From: Clostridia bacterium
GTDB taxonomy: Bacteria > Bacillota > Clostridia > Oscillospirales > CAG-272
NCBI GenBank assembly: GCA_900768535.1
Contig: CAAGDE010000065.1
Coordinates: forward strand, 1-36,076
DNA: 36,076 nt
Reading direction: 5' to 3'
Shown: positions 24,001 to 31,905 of the stretch, piece by piece
Layout: every line of letters begins with the position of its first letter
Position numbering within the stretch: the stretch's first letter is position 1
The notes under the pieces: generated by a model
What the model saw: the letters and a program-made list of their open reading frames with translations, nothing else
Databases searched by the model: none
What the model was told of the DNA's origin: nothing
Made by a program: the position numbers and the translations under genes

Positions 24001-27000
24001 TTTGACGGAAGCTTCCCCGTGGTAACATACGAAAACGCAAATATGCTCTTCAAGGGCTACATGATCGTAAACACCTGCTACTACAGGCTGAAATGGAAGC
24101 AGGTTACCTATACAGCCGATTTCTACTATCCGCAGTATTCCTCTGCCGATGTCGTATCCGAAAACAAATTCCTGAAATCGGCGAAAATGCTGTATGTTCC
24201 CTCCCTTCGCTCGTTTATCGTGCTGACGGACAACATCACCGCGCCGGACGTTTACGGCAAAAAGTATGACGCTTTCGTGAGTACGAGCGGATTGCGCTTC
24301 ACGATCGACTACTTCAGTGTGGATCCCGACAGTGATGCGTTTGTCGGCTTCGATATGAAAGCGGGACTTTATCCGATCATTCGGGTGGATACCGATTCCG
24401 ATTTGTATCGCAACGACTTCGACATCATCAGAAACGGCGCAACGTTTGTCGCAACGTATACGGACGCAAACGTGTACACCGAAACCTACGTTCTGGAAAC
24501 GGAAACCTTCGGGCGCGTCAAGGTCGAATACAAGCCCTTCGACTATAACGGCAAAACCATTCGTCCGACGCCTCCCGCAGGGCTGGGAATCGGTGACGAA
24601 TTTGAGCAAAACGGAAATACCTATGTCATCACGGGGTATCGAGATATCAATCCCGCAGACGAGGCGAACAGCCGTTACTACAGCGTTGCCAATATGCCGG
24701 ATGTTACGAAAAACCGGATTTATTACGTGCTGTACGAACGCAAGGGTTTGAATGAGTTGCCGGTATATTATGTCAATATCGTTGCGAACGGACAGAAAAT
24801 CGGCGATTACGGCATAAAACAGGGCGAGCCGATCCATGTTGCACTGCTGAAACTCAATTATTCGGATAAAACGGTTATCAGCAGGCTTGCAGGCTATCCG
24901 CTTATGACGGTGGACGAAACGATCAAAGCCTATTCGGTCGTCTGGGACGAAACGAATATCCCTGCGCAGATGCCAAAGGGCGACATCACCGTAAATCTGA
25001 CGGCAACGTATACCTTCAACGAGCTGAAAGCCGAGTTTATCATCAGCAATCCGCTCCAACGCTTTGCCGACGGCGTGCTCTTTGAGACAAAACCGGACGG
25101 CAGCAGGATGCATACGGCAAAGGGCAAGGCGTGGACCTTCGGTTCAGGTGACGAAACGGCGTTTTATTCGCTCCCGAAACTCAACGATTATTTTGATGCC
25201 GACAGCAAAAAATATTACGCATTTTACGGTTGGAGGAACGCAGGCGGAGAGGAATATCCACACGGAATCCGCATCGCGTTTGTCAAAAACGAGGTTTATA
25301 CGCCGATATTCTCGGAAAGGACGGTATTGCCGACGATTGCGTTTGTCAGCGTCGGGGACTACGGCTATGAGTATTATTACAAAATAGTCGAGGGAGATTT
25401 CTTTGGCAAAACGCTGGCACAGGTCATACAGTCCGAAAAAATCGCGCCCCCCGTTCGCGGCGACGTAAACGGCATTTACGAATACGGGTTCAGGGATTGG
25501 GGTGTAGATGAAGGCTCCTACATTGTCGGCACCGAAAAAGACGCGGACGGCAACGTAAAAACCTACATCGTGTTCAAGGCGCGCTTCAGCGAAACATACA
25601 AACGGCACACGGCAACCTTCGAGGCTTTGGGCGGCGCGTTTTCGGGCGGAGAAAAAACGCTTAAAAAGGTTGGCGTCTACGGCGAGGATCTATCCTCTGT
25701 CACCGCCGAAAATTACTCCGACGAAAAAGGCGATTTTGCATTTATCTGTTGGACGACAATCCCGTATTCTCTTGACCATAAGGTGGACAAAGCGGATTTG
25801 AAAATCGGCAGCAAGGACGCAACGTATTACGCGTACTATTCGCTCTCTCCCGCCACAATTACGCTCACCTTCAAAGGGCGCGTTCAGACGGAAGAATCCG
25901 ACGGCACCGGCAATGTTTACTTCGGCGGAGACAAATCGAAAACCGAGCTCAAGGTGAGCGATTTGTACGGCAGGGGTTACTATCTGACGGCGAGCGAATT
26001 TGCGGTGGACAGCAGGTCCAAAACCTTCGTTCCCGATTACCTGAAGTGGACGGTGGACGGCGAGGAGCTGAGAGCTGCGTTCTATAATGACGGGTATATG
26101 GCGTATATCCCTTTCGACAACAATGCAACGGTGGAAATCGTTTTCAAGCCTGCCACACCGAAAATCGTCAATCTTGCATTCGTCTCCGACGGAAAATGCT
26201 ATGAGCCGGACGGCACGGTCATAGACGGCGTGATTTGCAACGGTTATATGAGCGGGTTCAGGCACGTAGCGAATTATTATGAGGCTTACGGCTCAACCAT
26301 GACTGCGCCCAATGTGGATTATTACAGCGCAAACTACTATCGCTTCGACCGTTGGGAAGCAAAGACGCCGGACGGGAATTCGGTTATTTCCGTTCGGGCG
26401 GGCGATACGGTCACCTTTACCGAGGACCTTGTTTTCTACGGCGTTTACGTCCACGACACGTCGGTAAAGGTCGAGCTGACCTTCCGCGCCGATGAAACCT
26501 TTGGCAGCTCGGTTGGGAGCGGTGACCTCGTGGGACTGAAGGTATTCGATGACGGCAGCGTTGAAATCAAAGACTATGGCACGGCAGGCAAACATATCGC
26601 GTTCGACAAAATTCCGTCCTGCAAGGGTATGAAATTCGTCGGGTGGAGAACGAACGACAGCGATGAGATCATCACGCCAAGCAAGCTCAAAGAGACGGTT
26701 TATTCGGTAAAAACGACGTATTTTGCGGTTTACGAACCCGACGCCGACATTTATAAAGTGGTTTTGAATGCGGGCGACGGGAAATTCGCAGACGGAACAA
26801 CCGAAAAAACGGTTGCGGACATTCCGTTCGGCAGACCGGTAAAGGAACTCGAAAAGCCTGCGCCGAATGCATCGGGACTTGTTTTCAGCCACTACGAAAA
26901 CGAAAGCGGCTACCCCGTAACCGTCATCGGAAAAGCCGAAAGACTTTATGCAAGATACGCAAAGCCCGTCTCAACGTTTGAAGAGCTGCAGAACATCAAC

Positions 27001-28185
27001 CTCGCTCCCGAACAGAATTACGTGCTTCAGAACGATATTACGCTCGGCGGCAATATTTGGGACGAAAGCAACCTCGTAAGCTGGACGGCAATTGGCGCGA
27101 ACAGCCCCGGAGGCTTTTCGGGAACCCTCAACGGAAACGGCTATAAAATTTCTGTTTCGGCAAAGAGCGGAACAAAACATAACTTCGGGCTGTTCTCCAA
27201 GATCAGCGGCACGGTTTACAATCTGTCCGTCGTAGGATATTTTTCGATCAGCGGTACGACCGATGCGACGGCTCTCGGCGCATTTGCAGGAGAGGTTACG
27301 ACAAGCGGACGAATCATCGATTGCGTGAGCTTCGTCAGATTTACCGTTGCCGTGAAAGCCAATCAGGAGCTTTCCGTTTCGGGTGCGATCGGCGTGAATC
27401 ACGGTCTGATAGACGGATTGATGACTGCGGCGAGCGGAGAGATCAACATCGACAGCGACAAGGGCTTCCACATCGGTTCAACGGTCGGCTCCAACTACGG
27501 CACGATGAAAAACGTCAACCAAAGCGGAAGGGCAGGTTCGGTTTACGTGACGCTTGCAAGAAGTCTGAATTGCAATATCGGCTCGTTTGCGGGCTGCAAT
27601 GCGGGCAGAATCGAAAACTGCTTCTCCGAAAGAGCGATAACGGTCAATCTTTCGCAGGGCGACAACGTCTATCTCGAAAATTCCGTCCTGCTCGGCGGCT
27701 TTGCCGGCAAAAATGACGGAACTATCGAAAATTCGTTGACGCTGTACGGATACCTTGACTACACCGTGAGCAACCTTACGTTGCTGGGCGAAAAAGGACT
27801 GTATCTGTCCTACATTTCGTACTTGGAAATGCCGCGTTATATCGTTTATGTTGTCGGTTCTGATAGTCAAGGTCCGACATATACCACAAAATGCGTGATA
27901 TATCTTGACGAGAAAGCCCAAAAGACCGGTTCTGCGGAATATGAAGAATACACTCTTTCCGAATTCCGCAAGGCGCATCCTGCCGAAGCGGCAAAGATAG
28001 ACACGCTCAGAGGTTGCATCGTTTTCGACGCATTTGTTCCCGTAAATAACGGTAAAACCGATAACTGCTTCGTTGCGCCGGGCGTGGGAACCGGCAACGG
28101 TGTGGAACTTGTTTCAGGCTGCGGTTTCGACGAATTAAAGTGGAATTACCTTTTGAGACTTCTCGAAACCGTCTATCAACCGTAA
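21049..28185 (+). CDS. Giant membrane-anchored surface protein with InlB/Flg_new-type repeats and GLUG-like C-terminus
   Basis: A 2378-residue protein starting 4 nt after CGGAGGA. Residues of about 9-31 are a membrane segment (VIIILAMALAVLAVVGTVIG) followed by SRR, so it is probably an uncleaved N-terminal anchor. Two Listeria-Bacteroides-type repeats follow (VTFVTNGGKEIAP...ADWYYDGAF and LTFVTNGGTEIEP...GGWYYDAEY, residues of about 40-175). A long beta-rich centre (about 420-800) has strands such as FEIELGGEIQVKNFKVGVSV. More single repeats (CWTTIP, VGWRTND, YARYAKP) run to about 1970. Residues of about 2020-2250 carry GLUG-like units (GTLNGNGYKI, GLFSKISGTVYNLSV, LGGFAGKNDGTIENS) expected to fold as a beta-helix. 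It is an adhesin or matrix protein by type; its ligand is unknown, and there is no LPxTG. Confidence 0.88.
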   Translation: MEIRGRKTVIIILAMALAVLAVVGTVIGIVVSRRGQDPTVTVTFVTNGGKEIAPVTLQKGEKLTLPTAEKDGRVFADWYYDGAFARVCPPEITVEKDETLYARYGAVLTFVTNGGTEIEPRTYFEGEEIGTLPVSYKDDFSFGGWYYDAEYGKNVGKKDTIEYALTVYARFSEKSETIRKLTSVKNVSLSPAVKVKTDGIVLHNENISDYISFISLSGEAIDLICRPLENGAFIVEPNKKLSEGKTYSARALSSSLKFVDVDGNDTENVDEVTITTHKEEKEIIEKKPSVHLPSDELAKWEENVYVYMDAGLEKDVNRIVARTEKEIKAGSIVTVGEKPTAQDTDYICKVISVKKERMQYVVGSEIKEDEFYVLDVVTPNVDDVYGDIDIYGEKQAQLEGVIKISAETIAENVETNEGIVMLKSAVRNAIAQSPTITNYTNGLSEAERAAVIAAIANFEFQKPKVKIDISGTVLAFEIELGGEIQVKNFKVGVSVTIKNRTQVDYRYTICKSRLVTLNPLLWFYTDIQVELANDFSISLAATVEFADAADSIHGIIDITDEVEYVMDIAKDGQNKLAEAITGSPLWDDGDLEYVDIFSIPLGQIPLPVPVVSLMLEFNVVGSLGARAGLYIEFSHHYVETTTLTNGESADGNNGKPVMYKEFRFLRNTSANEIELSVTLKGQVGFRCGLEAKLSLSVLKLNNVASVYVSFRFGPYIELSGLVNFRYSYDAVNRISETHLYGGMYLEVGLFVNAKIGAKFLVYDVNTDIFDKKIPLYGVGDRLIPLGFVEKENSPDNPYVIVSRYGGVRMNSVQMKYLDIVTGEEVVDNALRNRYGAQLWYEFELVDAPDYQTKNHADYITMGDGTFSVSRKYPYKTLHFVVKAKMLQRHGVYASGIERIFYVEYRNPDGRDYATQYSEFVNEYYVGGGSRHKEVLARLAFREGEQVSPPDFTAETLPIRQGYYLDMNDLWEKYYPFLDNRVDSEFDGSFPVVTYENANMLFKGYMIVNTCYYRLKWKQVTYTADFYYPQYSSADVVSENKFLKSAKMLYVPSLRSFIVLTDNITAPDVYGKKYDAFVSTSGLRFTIDYFSVDPDSDAFVGFDMKAGLYPIIRVDTDSDLYRNDFDIIRNGATFVATYTDANVYTETYVLETETFGRVKVEYKPFDYNGKTIRPTPPAGLGIGDEFEQNGNTYVITGYRDINPADEANSRYYSVANMPDVTKNRIYYVLYERKGLNELPVYYVNIVANGQKIGDYGIKQGEPIHVALLKLNYSDKTVISRLAGYPLMTVDETIKAYSVVWDETNIPAQMPKGDITVNLTATYTFNELKAEFIISNPLQRFADGVLFETKPDGSRMHTAKGKAWTFGSGDETAFYSLPKLNDYFDADSKKYYAFYGWRNAGGEEYPHGIRIAFVKNEVYTPIFSERTVLPTIAFVSVGDYGYEYYYKIVEGDFFGKTLAQVIQSEKIAPPVRGDVNGIYEYGFRDWGVDEGSYIVGTEKDADGNVKTYIVFKARFSETYKRHTATFEALGGAFSGGEKTLKKVGVYGEDLSSVTAENYSDEKGDFAFICWTTIPYSLDHKVDKADLKIGSKDATYYAYYSLSPATITLTFKGRVQTEESDGTGNVYFGGDKSKTELKVSDLYGRGYYLTASEFAVDSRSKTFVPDYLKWTVDGEELRAAFYNDGYMAYIPFDNNATVEIVFKPATPKIVNLAFVSDGKCYEPDGTVIDGVICNGYMSGFRHVANYYEAYGSTMTAPNVDYYSANYYRFDRWEAKTPDGNSVISVRAGDTVTFTEDLVFYGVYVHDTSVKVELTFRADETFGSSVGSGDLVGLKVFDDGSVEIKDYGTAGKHIAFDKIPSCKGMKFVGWRTNDSDEIITPSKLKETVYSVKTTYFAVYEPDADIYKVVLNAGDGKFADGTTEKTVADIPFGRPVKELEKPAPNASGLVFSHYENESGYPVTVIGKAERLYARYAKPVSTFEELQNINLAPEQNYVLQNDITLGGNIWDESNLVSWTAIGANSPGGFSGTLNGNGYKISVSAKSGTKHNFGLFSKISGTVYNLSVVGYFSISGTTDATALGAFAGEVTTSGRIIDCVSFVRFTVAVKANQELSVSGAIGVNHGLIDGLMTAASGEINIDSDKGFHIGSTVGSNYGTMKNVNQSGRAGSVYVTLARSLNCNIGSFAGCNAGRIENCFSERAITVNLSQGDNVYLENSVLLGGFAGKNDGTIENSLTLYGYLDYTVSNLTLLGEKGLYLSYISYLEMPRYIVYVVGSDSQGPTYTTKCVIYLDEKAQKTGSAEYEEYTLSEFRKAHPAEAAKIDTLRGCIVFDAFVPVNNGKTDNCFVAPGVGTGNGVELVSGCGFDELKWNYLLRLLETVYQP

Positions 28186-28237
28186 CGGTCTGTTTGGAAT
28201 TTTGACGGCTGAGTGATTTATAATTAAAACGAAAAAA

Positions 28238-28269
28238 GGAAGTTCGAGTAATATCGGACTTCCTTTTTA
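28238..28269 (+). terminator. Terminator of the giant gene
   Basis: A 10-bp stem GGAAGTTCGA / TCGGACTTCC (one G-U), loop GTAATA, then TTTTTAT. A run of A residues precedes it, so it may also work for the opposite strand. 28270-28435 contains no gene except the ribosome binding site of the next one. Confidence 0.85.
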
Positions 28270-28435
28270 TATGCGGTTGTCGGGAAAATTTCTCGGCAAT
28301 TTTTTTGTAAAATTCTCGTGAAATACCCCGACAAAACGGCTTGCAAATGTCCATATAAGATAGAGAGATAATTTATCTTTCGTGGACTCGTAAGAGCAAA
28401 AACGAAGAGCAAAACAAAATGAAGGAGGCAGAAAA

Positions 28436-29368
28436 ATGAAGTCGGATGACAGGTTCAGATTTTATGCCGACGACGGTTTTTCGGGAACAAATTTCAACCG
28501 CCCGGACTTTCAGCGAATGATGGCTGACGCGGAAGAAGGCAAAATTCCTACGGTTATCGTAAAGGATATGTCGCGATTCGGCAGAGATTATCTGAAAGTA
28601 GGATATTACACGGAAGTGTATTTCGTCGAAAAGAACGTGCATTTCATAGCGATAAACGACGGTGTGGACAACCACAGCGAAGCGGACAGCGATTTTACGC
28701 CCTTTCGGAATATCATCAACGAATGGTACGCGAAAGACACGTCAAAGAAAGTACGAGCCGTTCCGAAAGCCAAAGGCAATTCCGGAAAACATCTTACTAA
28801 CTGTCCGCCGTACGGTTATTACAAAGAAGGCGACGACAAGCAGAAATGGTATGTAGACGAACAAGCGGCAAAGGTAGTCAAAGAGATTTATTCGCTTTGC
28901 ATAAAAGGTTTCGGACCGACGCAAATAGCGAGAATGCTCACCGAGCGCGGTACAGACTCGCCTATCGTATGGAAGAAAAAGCACGGCGTGAAGTATCAAC
29001 TCGAAAAGTTTGACAAACCGACCGAGTGGTCAACACATTCGGTTACGCAGATTTTATCCAATCCGACGTGTTTAGGGCATACCGTGAATTTTCGCACGAG
29101 AAAGAAGTCGTATAAGACAAAAACGCTGACTGAACGGGTGAAGGTTTTAAGGAGCGAACTCGTTACGGCAAAAGAAGAAACGGAAGGCGTGGACAAGTTT
29201 TTGCGGATAGTACGAAAGTACACGGAAATAGCCGAACTGACGCCCGAAACGGTACGGGAGTTTATAGACCGTATCATCGTTCACGAAGCGGAAAAGACGG
29301 ATGGCAAGAAACGTCAGATTGTAGAAATTTATTATAACTGCGTGGGCGTGATACCTAACCCCGCGTGA
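28436..29368 (+). pseudogene. Large serine recombinase (TndX/resolvase type) with lost N-terminus and internal deletion
   Basis: 310 codons with GGAGG upstream of the ATG. The sequence matches Clostridia large serine recombinases from the middle of the catalytic domain: DDGFSGTNFNRPDFQRM, then VKDMSRFGRDYLKVGYYTE, FAIN-like HFIAINDGVD and NEWYAKDTSKK, followed by the recombinase domain PPYGYYK....AKVVKEIYSLC. The roughly 70 N-terminal residues with the catalytic serine (Y.RLS.DD) are absent. After KKSYKTK the chain jumps directly to a coiled-coil and the end EGVDKFLRIVRKYTEIAELTPETVREFI, so the zinc-ribbon part of about 200 residues is gone. Full-length relatives have about 540 residues. It cannot catalyse recombination but may still be translated. 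Confidence 0.88.
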
Positions 29369-29386
29369 AAAGTTTTCAGGTATAAC

Positions 29387-29414
29387 GGGCGGTGCGAAAC
29401 CAACCGCACCGCCC
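29387..29414. terminator. Hairpin between convergent recombinase remnants
   Basis: A 10-bp perfect stem GGGCGGTGCG / CGCACCGCCC with an 8-nt loop, followed by ATTCTATTC. The U-tract is weak. It separates two genes that converge. Confidence 0.6.
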
Positions 29415-29433
29415 ATTCTATTCACTCACTTCC

Positions 29434-29733
29434 CTATGGAACATAAAGGAACTTGTATTTGTTTATAGCCTGCTCGATTGAATTTCTCCCGAAACGGTCA
29501 AGTGCATAAACAAGGCAAATTTCACATTCCTTGGTTTTTTCGCTGTCCGAAAGCATTTGTTGAAAATCTTTGCGATTATCGTTGGTTCCTGTCATAGCAC
29601 GGTCTATATATTCGTGAATGACGTTCAAATCGTTGCGTGCAGCAAATTCATAGCATGCGCGCAGCTGCCCTTCGATGGACTGTTCGGTCTGTCTTTCGCT
29701 CGAATAACGAGCGTAAATTACACATTTTTTCAT
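29434..29733 (-). pseudogene. Serine recombinase, N-terminal catalytic part only
   Basis: 99 codons with AAGGAG 9 nt upstream of the ATG at 29733. It keeps the resolvase catalytic domain start: CVIYARYSSERQTEQSIEGQL with the nucleophilic serine, then EYIDRAMTGTNDNRKDFQQM and VYALDRFGRNSIE with the arginine motif. It ends after INKYKF, where a full protein would continue for about 400 residues with the helix-rich recombinase and zinc-ribbon domains. The missing part is not found nearby; the remnant on the other strand belongs to a different subfamily. It is a decayed integrase of another element. Confidence 0.85.
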
Positions 29734-29888
29734 AAGATAAGACTCCTTTTTGTTTTTGATACGTTAAGAATAAGAGTATCCGAGTTCCGAGCGCAAGGAC
29801 CTTTACGTAACGTATTTGTGCCTGATTTGTGACTCGGCGTAACCGTGCCGTAATCCGATTGTGACTCAATAAAACCCTTATGTAACAT
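29730..29888 (-). CDS. Small basic protein, 52 residues, coupled to the recombinase
   Basis: ATG 29888 follows AGGAGG by 9 nt, and the stop TGA overlaps the recombinase ATG as ATGA, so the two are translationally coupled. The peptide reads MLHKGFIESQSDYG, then TVTPSHKSGTNTLRK, PCARNSDTL and ends KTKRSLIL. It is rich in S, T, K and R and has no membrane segment. I did not recognise a family. Its fixed place directly ahead of a recombinase suggests a small element-encoded protein such as a directionality factor, but it may also simply be the recombinase leader region. A hairpin sits directly upstream of its ribosome binding site. Confidence 0.45.
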   Translation of the reverse strand: MLHKGFIESQSDYGTVTPSHKSGTNTLRKGPCARNSDTLILNVSKTKRSLIL

Positions 29889-29902
29889 TGAGAGATTCCT
29901 CC

Positions 29903-29926
29903 TTTGTCGATTTTTCTTTCGACAAA
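29903..29926 (-). other. Hairpin at the ribosome binding site of the 52-codon gene
   Basis: TTTGTCGA / TCGACAAA, an 8-bp stem with an 8-nt loop, ends directly at the AGGAGG on the minus strand. It could limit translation or mark an element end. Confidence 0.4.
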
Positions 29927-29953
29927 AAAGAGAAAACGGAAAAGAACGCGGCA

Positions 29954-30029
29954 AGTCAAGGATAAAGAAAGAAATATTGCGTTGCAATCGTTCGTTTCGA
30001 TTTTTCGGCAATATTTATTTCCCTTGACT
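29954..30029. repeat. Composite inverted repeat with plus-strand promoter-like end
   Basis: The blocks AGTCAAGG and AATATTGC (left, 29954-29980) recur as GCAATATT and CCTTGACT (right, 30008-30029), with spacers of 11 and 6 nt. The right arm carries TTGACT followed after 16 nt by TAAAAT (30046-30051), a plausible plus-strand promoter; the left arm carries the mirror TTGACT without a good -10. The rest of 29930-30299 holds no gene that I can support. Confidence 0.4.
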
Positions 30030-30299
30030 GCAAGGTCTTTTCCGATAAAATCTCAAAAAGAAAGAAGAGAAAGAAAAATTTTAATTCTGTTATTAAGGAA
30101 CAAACGGCACGGTTAAAGATGATCATTGGGAAATAATAGAATAGTCAGCATTTAGCATAAAGCCGTCAGGCAGACACTATAAGATATCCTTTCTCGTTAT
30201 TCCGCTCTTTCAGTCCTCGATAATAGAATGCTTAAACTTTTTGTAATTAAAAATATAATTTTATACGGATTTAATTCTCAAATAAATACCAAACAACTA

Positions 30300-30328
30300 T
30301 TGACTATAATTAAGTATTGTGTTATAAT
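30300..30328 (+). promoter_or_regulatory. Promoter of the ABC-module operon
   Basis: TTGACT (30300-30305), 17 nt, TATAAT (30323-30328). The start point is near 30335, inside or just before the hairpin at 30333-30372. Confidence 0.87.
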
Positions 30329-30332
30329 TGTA

Positions 30333-30372
30333 AATAGGCAATTTTATGTTGCCATACATATTGCTGCCTATT
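30333..30372 (+). other. 5' hairpin of the ABC-module mRNA
   Basis: AATAGGCA and TGCCTATT pair over 8 bp around a 24-nt loop. No T-run follows, so it is not a terminator; it probably stabilises the 5' end or controls access to AGGAGG at 30381. Confidence 0.5.
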
Positions 30373-30397
30373 AAAAACAAAGGAGGAAGAGATTTTA

Positions 30398-30829
30398 ATG
30401 AAATGAGTCAAATTGATGGTAGTATTATTCCTTTTATGTTGTTGCGTTTTTTGTTTTGTCGCCTGCAATTCTAAGGAGATGCCGTTGCCTGAAAAATACA
30501 CAGGTATTTACGGAAGCGGTCAGTATGGTAATTTGATTGTCACAACAACTACCATAGCTACAGAAGAGCTTCTTTTGCCTCAATGCGTTGTTGGCGATAC
30601 AACAATAAGTTGGGAAATCGTCAGTTGGAAGCCTGTATCGTTTAACTACTATTCCAATATGACCTTTAACTTCAATGCTTATGTTGAATCTATCACCTCT
30701 TCGGCGAACACCTCTTCGGCGAAAGGAACTACAAGTTTCTCAGGAACATTTGCCGACAATGCAGCTACATACGACATCCATTTAACGTATTATGGCAGTA
30801 GCCAAATATGGTTTGCGAAAAGCAAGTAA
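30398..30829 (+). pseudogene. Small lipoprotein gene with TGA as third codon
   Basis: AGGAGG (30381-30386) points to ATG 30398, but the frame reads ATG-AAA-TGA-GTC-AAA-TTG-ATG and then continues open for 138 codons. The downstream sequence is a lipoprotein: VKLMVVLFLLCCCVFCFVAC with a lipobox cysteine, then PEKYTGIYGSG and a strand-rich domain with a duplicated SANTSSA and YDIHLTYYGSSQIWF. The signal peptide needs the MK..VK start for its positive charge, so the TGA looks like a nonsense change at codon 3. Alternative starts (TTG 30413, ATG 30416) lack a ribosome binding site. It is the first gene of the ABC operon and may encode its substrate or sensor. Confidence 0.6.
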
Positions 30830-30894
30830 AAACCTACGGCTTATGTGTGTTTTGACTTCTGCGGCGCACTATTTGTTCACGTTACGGAGGATTT

Positions 30895-31905
30895 ATGAAA
30901 AAGAATAAAAATATAATTTACGTCTGTTTAATTGCGCTTGGCGTTGTTGCTTTGGGAGCGATATTACTTCTGACGCTGGGTCAAAAGAAAGACTGGAGTC
31001 CTGAAGTTCGGGGCAGCCACGTTCTGGAAATATCCTACGAGAATATGGAAAACGAATATGTTGCGGAAAAATTTACCGATTTTTCTTCGTTTTCCGAATC
31101 GGAGTGGGCAGATTATTATTTTATATCCCAGGCGCAAGCCAAAGACGAACGTTATTCAAAAGAATATTTTGAAAAATCCGATTTGATTGTCGTTAAGTTT
31201 AATATGGCTGAAAAGGGCATTGATTTTACCGTAACGGACGTCGTGTTTGAAGAGGATGTATGCAGTATTTCAGTGTTGCCCGTCAAAAGAATTTCGAAAA
31301 TCAAAGAACAACCGACTACATATTGTTGTTTTGTCGAAACAAAAACGGATATATCCGCGTTTAATGATATTGAATTGAATTTTCGGGAAGCCGTAGTCCA
31401 CGAAAGTCAGACATTTTCTTACATTACCGATAATAATGAGTTCTATACTTTCGAAGGTCAGGCAGAGCCGGTTTTGTTTGTGATCGACGGTAAAAACGGA
31501 ATAGACGGATTCTTTGAAAACGACGGGATTTTAAACAAACAATCTTATATTTACGCACAATTGAACAGATACTCCGAAGAAGTATTCCAGGAATATTCCC
31601 TTATGCTGGTCAGATTGCCTTCGTCCGATTTCGAGCAATCAGCCGTTTATTATAAAGATAATACGCTGTATATAGTCGGAACGTATTCTAACCATTACTT
31701 GTACAAAAAAGAAACCCGATTCCATAAATTGGTCGCTCTGCTGATTCCGAAAGACTTAACCGTCAACGAAATTTTCAGAACCGTTTATTACGAGTACGAG
31801 GACGATTTGACGGAAAAAATCAAGCGCAAAGGATTTTCGATTGAAGAGCAGACAAAATTGGCGGATAATCTTGTAAAGTATTCCCTTGTGAACGAAAATG
31901 ATTGA
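30895..31905 (+). CDS. Single-pass membrane protein of unknown family, partner of the ABC module
   Basis: A 336-residue protein starting 6 nt after CGGAGG. Residues of about 7-28 are one membrane helix (IIYVCLIALGVVALGAILLLTLG) after a lysine-rich start. The remaining 305 residues are outside: an acidic, aromatic-rich domain (ISYENMENEYVAEKFTDF, FSESEWADYYF), strands around IDFTVTDVVFEEDVCSISVLPV, FVIDGKNGIDGFF, and a final helix (EEQTKLADNLVKYSL). No known domain was recognised. The gene overlaps the ATPase gene by 8 nt. Its layout would suit an extracytoplasmic adaptor or sensor working with FtsX-type permeases, but it lacks the coiled-coil hairpin of MacA-type adaptors. Confidence 0.78.
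   Translation: MKKNKNIIYVCLIALGVVALGAILLLTLGQKKDWSPEVRGSHVLEISYENMENEYVAEKFTDFSSFSESEWADYYFISQAQAKDERYSKEYFEKSDLIVVKFNMAEKGIDFTVTDVVFEEDVCSISVLPVKRISKIKEQPTTYCCFVETKTDISAFNDIELNFREAVVHESQTFSYITDNNEFYTFEGQAEPVLFVIDGKNGIDGFFENDGILNKQSYIYAQLNRYSEEVFQEYSLMLVRLPSSDFEQSAVYYKDNTLYIVGTYSNHYLYKKETRFHKLVALLIPKDLTVNEIFRTVYYEYEDDLTEKIKRKGFSIEEQTKLADNLVKYSLVNEND

Noticed and set aside
23452..25113. 553-codon open frame on the minus strand
   Set aside because: It is antisense to the giant surface protein and rich in R, H and F; its frame follows from the codon bias of the sense gene.
30398..30410. TGA read as tryptophan (alternative code) or selenocysteine
   Set aside because: TGA ends several normal genes in the window, TGG is used for Trp throughout, and no selenocysteine-insertion structure was seen.
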